Part shown: one piece after another, positions 12,396 through 23,493 of the stretch
How the letters are laid out: every line of letters begins with the position of its first letter
How positions within the stretch are numbered: the first letter of the stretch is position 1
DNA from: Priapulus caudatus
Taxonomy: Eukaryota > Priapulida > Priapulimorpha > Priapulimorphida > Priapulidae
DNA: 64,000 bases
Assembly: GCF_000485595.1 (NCBI RefSeq)
Contig: NW_014577281.1
Location: forward strand, 37,690 to 101,689
Direction: 5' to 3'
Notes under the pieces: generated by a model
What the model was told of the DNA's origin: nothing
Database searches by the model: none
The model's input: the letters and a program-made list of their open reading frames with translations, nothing else
Made by a program: the position numbers and the translations under genes

Positions 12396-12600
12396 CATGC
12401 GTGCATGCACACTTATGAGTGTTCAGTTTCGGGCGAGCGTCCAAATACGCCGGTACACCGGCGAATTTGGATGCTCGTAGTAGAATACTGCGCATATTGC
12501 GCATGCGCTGTGTGCGCCCTTGCAAAACAAGAGGCGCCTGCGCGCATGCGCACTTAGGAGCGTCCAGTTTCGGGCGAGCGTCCAAATACGCCGGTACAGG
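12396..12600. repeat. Direct repeat pair with an embedded hairpin
   Basis: CAGTTTCGGGCGAGCGTCCA with AATACGCCGGTAC occurs at about 12422-12455 and again at about 12566-12597. The first copy runs into its near reverse complement (ACCGGCGAATTTGGATGCTC), forming a ~42-bp hairpin. The segment is GC-rich against an AT-rich background and is probably a mobile-element remnant. Confidence 0.6.
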
Positions 12601-12779
12601 CCTACAGTACAGGAACTGAGGAACATTTTCACAACGGCGGTGCGCCGTAGTGCCTCCTATGTAGAAGAAACCCAGTTTAAAATTTTTATCTGTACTACTT
12701 ACTAGTCTTGTTTCTGCACAACGGCGTGCGTGCACAGGCACAGACACTTGGAGCGTTTCAATAAAATGCTAAATAAACA

Positions 12780-15700
12780 TGTCGTCGTGGGCGGCTGTGA
12801 TCTAAACACAAGCAAGTAAGGGAGCAGCCATACTGGCGTATATAAAACATGGATAAATATTTATGGTAACAAAGTTTATAAGCTAACATGTCCTGTAGAT
12901 ATTTAGATTTCTATTATAGTTATTAAACAAATTACTGGAGACTCAGAAAAAGGTTAATTGAAAAACCTTGATGCCACTGGAACAACCACAATTTCCCGTA
13001 ATGACGAGTGAAATTATTCGTTTTTTACTTTGTCGTTGGGCGGCGCTAGTGGCGCTCATGCCTAAACCATCATCATGGCTCATGCCTAAATGTTGTGCTT
13101 CTTTATTCTATATTTTTGTTAAATATACAAATATCATTTTGTTAACATTATTCACGTGTGGAGAACACGTACTCAGGAGTACTCTGGTATGAAATTTATA
13201 AGTTGTAAGATGACAGAACCTTTAGAGAGTATTTAAAATGTGCAAAATAATAATACTATTAATTATTATTAACGCGTGCTATCCTTACTGGATAGTAGAG
13301 GACCGTTATTTTGTTCTTACTTACGTCTATACATATGCAAAAGCGCGCAGAAAGGCAGCCAATAATTGTCTTACAATCGGCATGGGAACTACCTTGAATA
13401 TTGTGTACTGTTTTGCTGACTAATCAACATTAATTTACGCGTCTGCTATTTGCAAGCCCAGATAGTTATCTTGGGCTTGTTTTAAGGACAGAAATAGGGA
13501 ATATAATTGCTAGTAACAATGATGGCGTTTAATACGCGAGTACCGGGATATTTATAGCTTGAATGGCACTTTAGTTTGAAAATTCGGTCAGATATTGTTA
13601 GAATTAGAACTATCGATATGAGTCTGTACTTACATAAATGGTGATAATGCCTCAAAAGTTGTCTGTTTTTGCCATATATCTTAATATAGGTGGAATTTCA
13701 TTCCTGTGAGCGTGTTGTGTTTCTCATGACGGGCTATCTATTAGTATAGTGTAGTACTTGTAAACTACCCGACCACACAGGTTTCTAACCTAGCAAAGAC
13801 GTTCTTGAGTATACTGTGTAGTTACTGTATTTACTATATGTAGCTAGTAAGGACTATAGTATACTCTAGTACTATAGCCGAGGTAGCTCCGGCTATCGCC
13901 TATATGCATGTATCTGCGAGCTTTCTATTACTAGAGCTAAGTCTAGTAGTTTTCCCATGCATATGCGGCTTCCAGTTACTGTGCCAGAAACGTCATATCA
14001 GTGAGGTTTTTGGCTAATCAGATGTTGGCATTCAGTGGCCTAAACGTAATACGGAGGAAATTGCTCGAATTCAATTCGAACACGCGTACTTTGACAAGGT
14101 GAATCTTGCTGATAAGTTAGCATATTCGAGGTCTATATAAAGTGTGTAACCGTTGTATTTTTGAAATCTATCAGGTAAGTTTACGGTGTGAAATATCTTA
14201 ATTAATTAAAATCGATAAGTTGTCATCGTTTCACTCTCGTCAATTCGATAAGAAATATGAGTGTCAAGTCTTCGTTTTTTCTAGTAATCTTGGATAGCCC
14301 CGCTTAAGTATTCATTTTATAAGCTATTATGTGGAAAGTCGTGCCTAGGATCAGCTGTATACAAAACAGTATTTCCTCCATTAGTCGTTAGAATATGCTG
14401 ATGCGTAGTATGAACAATTGGTGAGTGGTGGCGAAATTAACGTGATACTGGGTAAGTAACTGTTATCTGTCGGATCAGTGGATTTGATATTGCATAGCAG
14501 TCGTGTTAATTGTAAGTACAGTCTAGATGTATCATTATAAGTAGTGATTCTGCCTTTTGCTTAAATCTAACTAGTTCGTTTCTAGTAGCATTGGGCTTGG
14601 CGATATCCGTTTTTTTTCCAGTATTGTGTTCAGAATTTGGACGAGCACGCAAATGTTCTCAAATGTCCAAGTTATCTTTAATCAAAGAGGTGTTCATGAG
14701 TACCAGCGTGTGGCGCTTGCCGCTCTAGATTGATGTAGTTACGTGTGTTTGTCAGCATGCATGTGCAATTGATGTACGGACCCGATTGTTTCATTGTTTG
14801 ACTTATTGTGTTGTCGCGAATCGACTGTCCGTGTGGAGCATGAGCTCCCTACTATAAGTTCGTATAAATGATGACTTCGCGTCTTATTCGTAATTTTCGG
14901 TAAGTCGTCAAATGCTGGTCGAACGTTAACTTATGAGTTTTTCTTTGTACTGACACTTCGAGGAACGTCACGGTCTTATTTTTTTTCCATACAGGTCCGT
15001 GTGGAAGTCTCTGTTGTGCTGCATTATGTAGGCTCAGAAAACTATTTAAAATCTATCTTTGATAAATCGCCTACTATGCCTATTTTTATCTGTGGGACTT
15101 TATTTGGGGGATTGGTAAGCAAAGCACTATTTGCTTTAATAATTTTGCGTGATATCCAATTTTTCGATCTTTGTTTATGTATTAGTGTGAGCCTTAACTG
15201 AAGTGGAAAACGTTCTGTATTTAAGTGTAAAACCTCTGGAGTTATTAACACAGTTATTAAATGATAATCTTCCCAGTAAATTAGTCAGATTTCGAAACGT
15301 ATATAATCGACTCACGAGTTCATCCCTGTCCCCATGTCACTGTGCTAAGGCACGTTATTCATCTAGGATGAATTTAGCAAAGCTATAAGCCATGTAATGG
15401 GTTGTTAGCAAAAGTGCCAATTTGAATTATGTTACGATGAATTATGTATTTGCATGTTGCAGCTTTCAATCAAAATAAAAAAAAAAACAAAAAAAAAAAA
15501 TCATTCTCTTGGATGAGTTTTACTATCCTAATTCCCATGGCAAATTAATCAACTAACTACTGCTTATTGTCTTTCAAGTATAAAAACTCAAAACATCTTT
15601 TCTCTGTCGGAGAAATATTTTTTTACGCTTTTTATTAAAAATTGATAAAATGAAGCTTAACATTAGGCAGAATAGACTATACCTTTCAGTAAAAGTTAAG

Positions 15701-16280
15701 ATAGTTTTATAAACTACCATTATTAGAAACTAAATGGTAAACGCCATGTCATATATCGTTACATTATTACAGAAATGTAACTAAACTTTAGATGATTTGA
15801 CTGTACCAGAAACAAGTGAGATCATAATTTTGTATAGCATTGTTTATCAAAAGCATAGTGTAATGCTGATCTATTTGCAGAATGAAGACTAATGGTTAAC
15901 ACACACATTTCAAACTATTTCTATTTCAAACCACAATTTCGCAATCATTCGTTGCAATACTATGAGACACAACAGTCGCGCACGATCATCGGACCAAATG
16001 CCCATCTAGACTGCCCAACATTTTTTGACATTTTAAATTTTCACTTCGGCTAGTGTCTAATACGTAACGACCGTTTCGGAGGCATGAAACTAAACTAACC
16101 GCTCTTTTCTCTGAGCTTTGGTCTATGTTCAAACTATACAGGACAATTATTTTTAATGCTAAACATAACGAAATATATTTAATTCCGAACATAAACAAAA
16201 GTTACAGAACAAACAAATGAATACGGAACAAATAAATGCAGAAACAAATAAAATTCAAAGAAATACAGAAAGCAGAGGAA
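12780..16280. other. Intergenic stretch; possible poly(A) end at 15472-15500
   Basis: No gene is supported. An A-rich tract containing AATAAA lies at 15472-15500, and a pyrimidine-rich CATACAG precedes an open frame at 15001-15201 that matches nothing I recognise. This could be the 3' end of a non-coding transcript or an old retroposed copy. A 27-bp hairpin (CAAGCCCA...TGGGCTTG) sits near 13454-13480. Confidence 0.4.
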
Positions 16281-16290
16281 AATAAAAACA

Positions 16291-16361
16291 CCTTATGGGG
16301 TTCGAACACGGTACCTAACTATCACGAAGCGAACGCTCTACCGTTGAGCCACTGCAACCAA
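16291..16361 (-). repeat. tRNA-like segment, probable SINE head or tRNA remnant
   Basis: On the minus strand, TGGCTCAACGGTAGAGCG resembles a tRNA D-arm / A box (GCTC stem, GG in the loop). GTTCGAACCC fits the B box, and a TTTTT run follows as in a Pol III terminator. The anticodon and T stems do not pair properly, so I do not call a functional tRNA. It lies beside the telomere-type array. Confidence 0.5.
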
Positions 16362-16809
16362 CTTGAAGATTAGAGCTATATACCAGCCCTAACCCTATAA
16401 CCCTAACCCTAACCCTAACCCTAACCCTAACCCAAACCCTAACCCTAACAATAATCCTAACCCTAACCCTAACCCTATCCCTAATTCTAAAATAAAATAA
16501 AATTAGCCAAAAATAATAATAAATGAAATAGTGACAAAATTAGCCAATCAGAGAAGAGAGCCGGTTGTTTAGTTTTCAGGATACCGAAACCGGATCCGGT
16601 TGTTTAGACACTTCCTTATTATTACTATTATTAATAGTAATAATAATTAACATTGGTCATTACTCTCCCCCTTTGGTTCAAGGATAGAGAACATGGGTCC
16701 CAATAAAACCAATGTCATTTACATCAATATAAATATAATATTATATCAATATAATAGGTTTAAGGGTTATTGTTAGGGTTAGGTTTAGGGTAAACGTTTA
16801 ATCTTCAAG
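16362..16809. repeat. Inverted telomere-type arrays between short inverted ends
   Basis: CCCTAA units run from about 16386 to 16490, with sporadic variants. Units in the opposite orientation (GTTAGGG, TTTAGGG) lie at about 16753-16790. The segment is bounded by an 11-bp inverted pair, CTTGAAGATTA (16362-16372) and TAATCTTCAAG (16799-16809). A perfect 31-bp palindrome of TTATTATTACTATTA type lies near 16617. No clean target duplication is visible. Confidence 0.65.
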
Positions 16810-17127
16810 AGAGCAATACCCGTACAAAAGGTGGGGCCCAAGGATAACCCTGCAGTACCCTGGGGGAAATAGACCCTATGAGCCAAATTAGTGACCCTGT
16901 CACAGTGGCACCATGACCACATTACTTTACATAGTAGTTTTATTTGAAAAACGTGTGACTATAGTCTATATTTACTCTTTCTGTAGTTTTATAGTTTATA
17001 AATTGTTACTATCTATAAGGCACCAATTTTACATGGAAAATGCAGAATCACTATATTACCATTGGAGATTATTTAAATGATTAATAATTTGCATATTTCA
17101 TTTGCAGTCATCACATCGGAAAGAGTG

Positions 17128-20100
17128 ATGGAAGTTGAGGAGTCTGTCAGTGAGAGCAGTGTGAGTGAGACTAAATCCATGGTGTACAGCCCCATTTTTC
17201 TTCACCCTTCTGAATTTGATAACTTGGTTCAAGTTGTGGATGCTCACAATGATCTCCCGGAGAAGCAAGTAGTCACAATGGTGATGGATTCAAGCAGTAA
17301 TGGCCTAAATAGGTACGGTTAGTTGGGGAAGTGAATGCATGGTCGACTGATAACTTGATTACAGGCAGTTGTAAATACTTCATAATATACTTGCATTGAA
17401 TTGGAGTGGTTAATTTATATCGTTGAAAAATTAGTAGAACAAGAGTGTGATTAATGATCATAGATGTAACTGTATCAGAGAATGTCATCATACAACGTTC
17501 CTCGCTCCAGTATCTGATAGACTTTATGGCTACCGTAGTACGTGTTGTGTCCCATTAAATTATGTAAATTAATACCTATTAGCTATGTGCATATATGTTA
17601 TACATTGTGTTTTTTTAAACAGTGACTCACAAGCAGGGTTCTTCTGTTATCTCCCGGCATGTGGAAGAGAATTTAGCAGCATGAGTGTCAGTGAAAGTCA
17701 TTACAATCTCTGTCACAGACACGTGTGTGAGCACTGTAAGCGAGTATTCCCAACGAGTCAGCTGCTAGAGATCCACGTACTTGAATGGCATGATGTACTG
17801 TTTAATGTTCTCACAATGAAGCAAGACATGGTGAGAATAATTTTGCAATGTTTAGGTAATAAAATATCTCTATACCACAATCATTATCATCGCTGACGCC
17901 ATCATCAAAATTAGGGCCACTATTTTCGTTTAGTATGCCTCACTGATGCACGTTGGTCAGGGTGCCCTCAGAGTATTCATGAATGGTCCACTTAAGGTTA
18001 ACTAGGCAGGGCTCGACTTTAACGGTGGCCCGGGTGCCAATGGCCACCTGAAACGGCGTCGGGCCACCTGAAACTGTCGGGTTGGTGGCCCGGCTGGCCA
18101 CCAATAAAAATAAGGCCGTGGCTACGCGTCCGGACATCCATCTCACACAGAGATCTTGCGACACGTACACACATGATTGCGTAAGGGGATGCTCTGCTGA
18201 TTGCCGAGTGTGTGTGTACGTGTGTGTGTGTGCATATGCGTGTGCGCGTGTGTACGTGTGTGTGTGCGTGTGCGTGTGCGTGTGCCCGTGTGCGCGCGTG
18301 TGTACGTGTGGTTTACTGGAAGCAGATTCTGAGAATGTGAATCGCAACAAAGAAACAATGCTTTAACTTGCCTCAATCAACACCAGTAAGTGGCACGTGC
18401 AATCCATTCGTATCCCATCACTGTGTGGGTCATTGCGCAATTCATTTCTCACGAGTTCAAGAAAAGTGCGTACATACCATCGCAGAGTGTATGTATAGAA
18501 GAGGGTGTTAGGGATGATACACTGTGCGACAGAAGGGTGTGGGGGAGGTGTAAGGGATAATACACTGTGAGAGACAGGGAGGGTTAGGATTGATACAACT
18601 GTAGAGACAGGGAGGGGTGTAGGGATGAATACCTGTAGAGCAGGGGAAGGGTGTAGGGGGCGAGGGGTTAGTGATGATACACTGTAGAGACAGGAGGGTT
18701 CAGGGGGAGGTTGTAGGAAATACACTGTCAGCAGACAGGGTACAGGTCTCCGCGGACTGATAGCTAAACTGTAAGACGCACCAGGCGACGCGCGTGTAGG
18801 CTGTTTGTAGGGATGACCCACACTGTAGACACAGAAAAGGGTGTAAGGAGGCGAGGGTTCGTAGGCGATGATATCATGGCTGTAAGCCATCAGGGAGGGC
18901 GCGTAGCGGGTCGATGGTTAGGCTACGCTGTAGAGCGACCCGAGAAAGGTGTAGGGAGGGTGTAGGGAGGTTGGATTTAACGACCGCTAGACAGGGAGGG
19001 TGTATGGCGAAGGTTAAGGAATTCGTCAGACACTGATACGAGACAGGATGTCGTAGGAGGGAGGACGGCGGTAGTAGGATGACACACACTGTATAGACAC
19101 GGAGAGTGGTGTAGGGATGAGTACACTACACCGAGACAGGGAGAGGGGTAAGGGGGAGGGGCGTCACAGGAGATAGCACTGTAGAGATAGGGAGGCGTGT
19201 AGGGGGAGGTGTAGGAAATGATCACCATTCTGTAAGAGCAGCGGGTGTAGGGGGACGACAGTGTAGGGAGAAACTATACACTGTAGAAGCCAGAGAGTGT
19301 AGGGTAAGGTTATGGGATGAACATCTGTCGAGACGAGAGGTGTAGGGGAGCTCAGGTTAGGCCTAGATAACACTGTAAGGAGACAAGAAAAGGGTGAGGG
19401 GGACGAGTCTAGGGGATGATCACTGAGAGGACACGAAGGTGTAGGGGGGAGGGTTAGGGATGAACTACACAGTATTGCAGACAAGGGAGGTAGGATGATA
19501 CCTGTAGAGACTCAGAGAGGGTGTAGGCACTGTCGGAGGAAGGTGCCACAAGATGAAAACATCTTCCGTAAAGACTAAGAGGGTGTAGGGGGGAGGGGTG
19601 TAGGGATGGTACACTGTAGAGACAGAGAGGGTGTAGGGTGTAGGGGGGAGGGGTGTAGGGATGGTACACTGTAGAGACAGAGAGGGTGTAGGGTGTAGGG
19701 GGGAGGGGTGTAGGGATGTGCAAAATAGACCAGCAGCTGAGCCAGACTCTGATGGATCTGACCCCATGTCAGAAATTGATTCTGATTCATCAGAAGGTTC
19801 AGATGACAGTCACACTGACATTGAATGATTGAAGGACAGTTTTGATTGACATCTTAATGACATGAGTTCTGCTACTTAATAAAGATACTGGCAGAGGATT
19901 TGAAAGCTTTTTAATATTTGGAAACTTATTTAACTCAGCCAGGGTTTTGTTCTTTCTTTGTTGTTGTCGTAATCTAGTTATGTTTATGCGATTATTTGCC
20001 AAAACACATTACCCATAGTCAGGATACAAATAAACTATTTAATAAATGTAGCAACCGGGCCACCTGAAAATCCATTTGGCCACCTGAATCTCATACTCAA

Positions 20101-21646
20101 GTGGCCCGGCCGGCCACCTGAAATAAAAGTTAAGGGCAAGCCCTGCTAGGCTAAATCTCTACTGAAAATTTTACTGAAACGTTTGCTTGATAAATTCTCT
20201 TCTCCAACCAATCTCATCATGATAACTCATGCCTCTCAGCATGATAACTCATGCCAGCCAGTTCATTCATTTTTTATTGACTTCAAAGATCTAATTTTTC
20301 TCTAAGGTTTGACTCTTATAACACAATGACAAAGAGACACTTTATCAAATTTTAGGTTAAAACTGTAAACATAAAGAATTTAATATAGTAAAAACAATCA
20401 GTTGTGTGTGAGATCAGCCTTAGTGATTCAGCATTCATACGTAATGCTATATTTTTGTAAAAATGCTTCATTCTTTCAAATTGTCTTAAATTTAAAAAAT
20501 AACACGTTGAGCCTGGTACTTTGTGCAAAAATTTCCTACAGGATCCTTTTGATACTTCCCATAACCCGATATGAGTTTTAAACATATGCTTACGTATAGC
20601 AAGTTCATGATAATGGGCGCTCGGCTCTTTCTACGTCGTTATGTGCACCTAGTTAATGTGTAAAGATTACCATTTACATTTCATTTTCAGTTCCAGTGTA
20701 TAGTGGAAGGTTGCTCAATTGTCTTTAAGGACTCGGAACAGCGATGGTCGCATGTGACGGCGTATCACATCTATCCAACAGATTTCAGGTTCTTCAGGTC
20801 TTCATCTGCAAAGACACAGTGAGTAAAACCTCAGCATTATCTCCCATAATGCCTCTAAGTTAAACGTCAAAATCTTTTTCCATACTCTACTTGTTATAAA
20901 CATTGTGGTTCAGAGTAACTACCGTTGGTTTTCAGAAAACCTCAGGTGGGAAAGAAACAGCAAGGAGTAGCAATGGAATGTGACACAAAGAATGAAAGAA
21001 TGAAAGAAGGAGATGCAACATTTGTTGACAACAGAGCTTTGCAAAGGTCAGTATCTCCATTTGTGTAAATATCTCCACATATAAACTGTGTAGTTTGAAC
21101 CACATTCCTGTTAATAGAGATTCCTGGAAAAATCCGTATTAAAATGCTAGGTCAAAACATCACTGTTAAAAACAAAATATGATCCATGCCGCTTCCATAC
21201 ATACATACTCTCAACTCATAGAGTGTCAGCTTACTCAATTCACTACTACGTGGCCTATGTAACTATTATCATATATTCTCCATGCTATCAATTGTCTACA
21301 GGAATGATAGCATGTTAGATCGTTCTAATTAACAAGACTTATTTACTACACTAAATTTAACATAATTAACAAGACTTATTTACTACACTAAATTAAACAA
21401 TGTGTTATCTCACAAAAGGGAGTTTTAATTTGTGCATGTTATTGCATTCTTGGTGCATGTAGGTTTCCAAAGAAAATTTCCTTCGGGCATGGGATTGGAC
21501 GAGGGTTCCAACACACCAATATGCAGAAAAAGAAGAAGAAGGGAAAACAATGGCATGCGGCAGCCAAAGATGAGAGCATGGACTCTACTGTAAATTTAGA
21601 GAACATAAAGTTGACAGACCTAGCCTCTGCATTAGATGACAAATGA
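17128..21646 (+). CDS. ZNF511: Zinc finger protein 511 orthologue, five coding exons, 271 aa
   Basis: Exons: 17108-17312 (ATG at 17128), 17623-17830, 20691-20818, 20936-21046, 21463-21646. All have AG/GT borders and join in frame (816 coding bases). Three C2H2 fingers are visible: C70, C75, H88, H93; C97, C100, H113, H118; C134, C139, H152, H157. The sequences around them (CEHCKRVFPTSQLLEIHVLE, then WHD, then FQCIVEGC and YPTDFRF) and the late ISFGHGIGRGF segment match the ZNF511 family, whose vertebrate members are about 250 aa. The function is poorly known; it is a presumed nuclear zinc-binding protein. The C-terminus adds a lysine cluster (MQKKKKKGK). An in-frame open stretch extends above the chosen ATG to 17077 but lies before the splice acceptor. 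An upstream exon with an earlier start is possible. AATAAA is at 21787-21792. Confidence 0.9.
18207..18311. repeat. GT-rich microsatellite
   Basis: GTGTGT tracts interrupted by TACGTG and GCGTGT, inside the ZNF511 intronic element. Confidence 0.85.
18480..19720. repeat. Minisatellite of GTGTAGGG / ACACTGTAGAGACAGGG units
   Basis: Units of roughly 40-60 bp built on GATACACTGTAGAGACAGGG and GGTGTAGGG fill the ZNF511 intronic element. The last units (19580-19715) are nearly identical with a 55-bp period. The rest are heavily scrambled by indels, which may be true decay or poor base calling. Long proline/leucine/serine-rich minus-strand frames are artefacts of the repeat. Confidence 0.85.
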
Positions 21647-21786
21647 ATTGTTTATTTTTGTACTCATCATTGTTTACAAACTGACCGTGTAGCATTTTGT
21701 AAATAGTTAACCTGGAAAAGTACACATGCATGACTTAACCACTAACAGGAACAGTCCTGTTTATAATAATACACTTGGAGTAAGTA

Positions 21787-21792
21787 AATAAA
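21787..21792 (+). terminator. ZNF511 poly(A) signal
   Basis: AATAAA lies 141 bases after the ZNF511 stop codon. No other candidate is closer. Confidence 0.6.
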
Positions 21793-22598
21793 TTTTACAT
21801 GATTCATCATCATAAAAACATCATCTAAACATCTTGATCATTATAAAAACAGTGTAAACTCATGGCTTATGGTAATTGCTAATCTGGTAATGGTACATAG
21901 TTACTAACTTACTATATATTATTATAAGTATCTATTGTTATAACTGCTGCAACCATCTTAAATAATATGCTATGAGGATGGCCATAAAATGATTGTAGTA
22001 GTAACATTTGCAACACATTTTATTCTGTGTTCGACATTGCGTGAGTATACAATTGATTTGTAAACTACATGTCTGATGTCTCCTACTGTGTATTCTGTCT
22101 GCCTTACTGGATCCAAGTGGTATTTCATCTGTGTAACTGTATATTTATCATAAAAATGTAATGTTATACACGAAAGATCCTCGTGGAGGATATGGCGTGC
22201 ATAAGAAGATGAATGGACACGTACCTATTGTATTTTCTAATGTTAATATCATTGACTAGTCACTAGTGCAACCATGTGATGTGCTGGAGTGTATATAAAC
22301 TGAAAATTGTCTTCTACATTGCTTAATTAAATGATTGAATGGAAATAGCATTTTTATCATTTTATGTATCGCCTACTACACATTAAGCAGAAATACAAAT
22401 TAAAAAGTGAATAAGTAAAATAAACACGAATAGTTCAGTGCACCTGGCTTTCTAGATAAGTATACTTTGAACAAATAAAAATGTAGATAGGAATATGTAT
22501 ATATTAACGATTTAGGCTGATATATCGTGTTTCGGAGATTTGTCTCGTGTAGCAGCGTTTATGCCACCACTAGGTGGCAGTACTACATCAAATGGCTC

Positions 22599-23075
22599 AC
22601 GTTTTACGGGTGTTGCTCACTGATCTCTATAATATAATCGAGATTATATTATAGAGATCAGTGGTGTTGCTATCCCCCGGGCGTGGAGGGAGGTCACGTG
22701 ATAACGTTGACGATGACGTTCAAAAAGTTAACCCTAACGGTAACCCTCACTCCAACACCGCCAACACTAATCCTCACACTAAATATATATGTGTCGCCGC
22801 GCTATATATAGGCAGTGTTATCCACAAAAATTAATCTATGGTGTGGGGACAGATATCATGATGCAAAAATCCTAACCCTAACCCTAACCCTAACCCTAAC
22901 CCTAACACTATCACTAACCCTTAAAATTAATAATTAAAAATTAACCCTAACCCTAACCCTAACCCTAACCCTAACCCTGACCCTAACCCTAATCCTAACA
23001 CTATCCTAACACTAGTGCTGCCACGTTGCGGTCACCTCCCTCCACGCCCGGGGGATAGCATTACCCACGTTTTAC
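22599..23075. mobile_element. 459-bp foldback element carrying telomere-type repeats, 9-bp target duplication
   Basis: The element 22608-23066 begins GGGTGTTGCTATCCCCCGGG and ends with its reverse complement (CCCGGGGGATAGCATTACCC). It is flanked by identical 9-bp ACGTTTTAC at 22599-22607 and 23067-23075. Inside are two CCCTAA arrays, about 22868-22915 and 22942-22998. A 46-bp hairpin has inserted at its left end. It is non-coding. Confidence 0.8.
22610..22671. mobile_element. 46-bp perfect hairpin insertion with 8-bp target duplication
   Basis: CACTGATCTCTATAATATAA continues to position 22639 and is followed, after a 2-base loop, by its exact complement ending at 22663 (22-bp stem). GTGTTGCT flanks it at 22610-22617 and 22664-22671. 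It is nested in the telomere-repeat foldback element. Confidence 0.75.
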
Positions 23076-23272
23076 GTGCAGGATTTATCTCTAAGACAAG
23101 AAGATGACGTCATTGGCCCTATTGGTAAATATTCAATGACGCGCCAGCGCGGATTGGAGATTGCATTACGATAGGACTAACCGCGTACCTTATTATACGG
23201 TCAGGGGTGCACCCGCATATTCTACTGCGTGCATATGTCCACAAACCCCTGGAGAAATAACCTGTTTTTTAT

Positions 23273-23302
23273 AGAACGGTACGTACGTACGTACGTACGT
23301 AC
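23273..23302. repeat. Palindromic (GTAC)n tract
   Basis: ACGGTACGTACG...CGTACCGT is a short self-complementary microsatellite about 190 bp upstream of the Kazal gene's first codon. Confidence 0.8.
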
Positions 23303-23493
23303 CGTGTAAACTACCGCACCTGTCGTTTATAATGATGTCGACATGCATGTTCCTTAATATATCCCCCCCAGGTGTTCAAATATCTAGTAATATTTATGGC
23401 ATGACCATTATAGATAAATAGCGATATACCACGTGCAGGTTTAGTATATAGTTGTAGTTCTCGATTTCAGTGCCACAGCTAACCACGAGCGTC

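Larger units (their letters stand above)
18002..20150. mobile_element. 2.1-kb element inserted in ZNF511 intron 2
   Basis: The element 18007-20145 starts CAGGGCTCGACTTTAACG and ends TTAAGGGCAAGCCCTG, its imperfect inverted copy. CTAGG flanks it on both sides (18002-18006 and 20146-20150), a likely 5-bp target duplication. Just inside each end are GGCCACCTGAAA / GGCCGGCCACC motifs. The middle is mostly minisatellite. Near the right end (19721-19828) there is an open frame ending in an acidic tail (PDSDGSDPMSEIDSDSSEG), followed by AATAAA at 19878. This looks like the last exon of a lost transposase or captured gene. The 44485-44754 MITE has related ends. Confidence 0.7.

Noticed and set aside
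15001-15201. A 66-codon frame after a splice-acceptor-like CATACAG
   Set aside because: Hydrophobic but matches nothing I recognise. No partner exon or donor was found, so it is mentioned only within the intergenic entry.
16291-16361. A functional tRNA gene on the minus strand
   Set aside because: A and B boxes are recognisable, but anticodon and T stems do not pair and no anticodon loop can be placed. Kept only as a tRNA-like repeat.
18363-19790. Minus-strand Pro/Leu/Ser-rich frames of 70-175 codons
   Set aside because: They follow the minisatellite in the ZNF511 intron. Frames change with each indel, and codon content simply mirrors the repeat.
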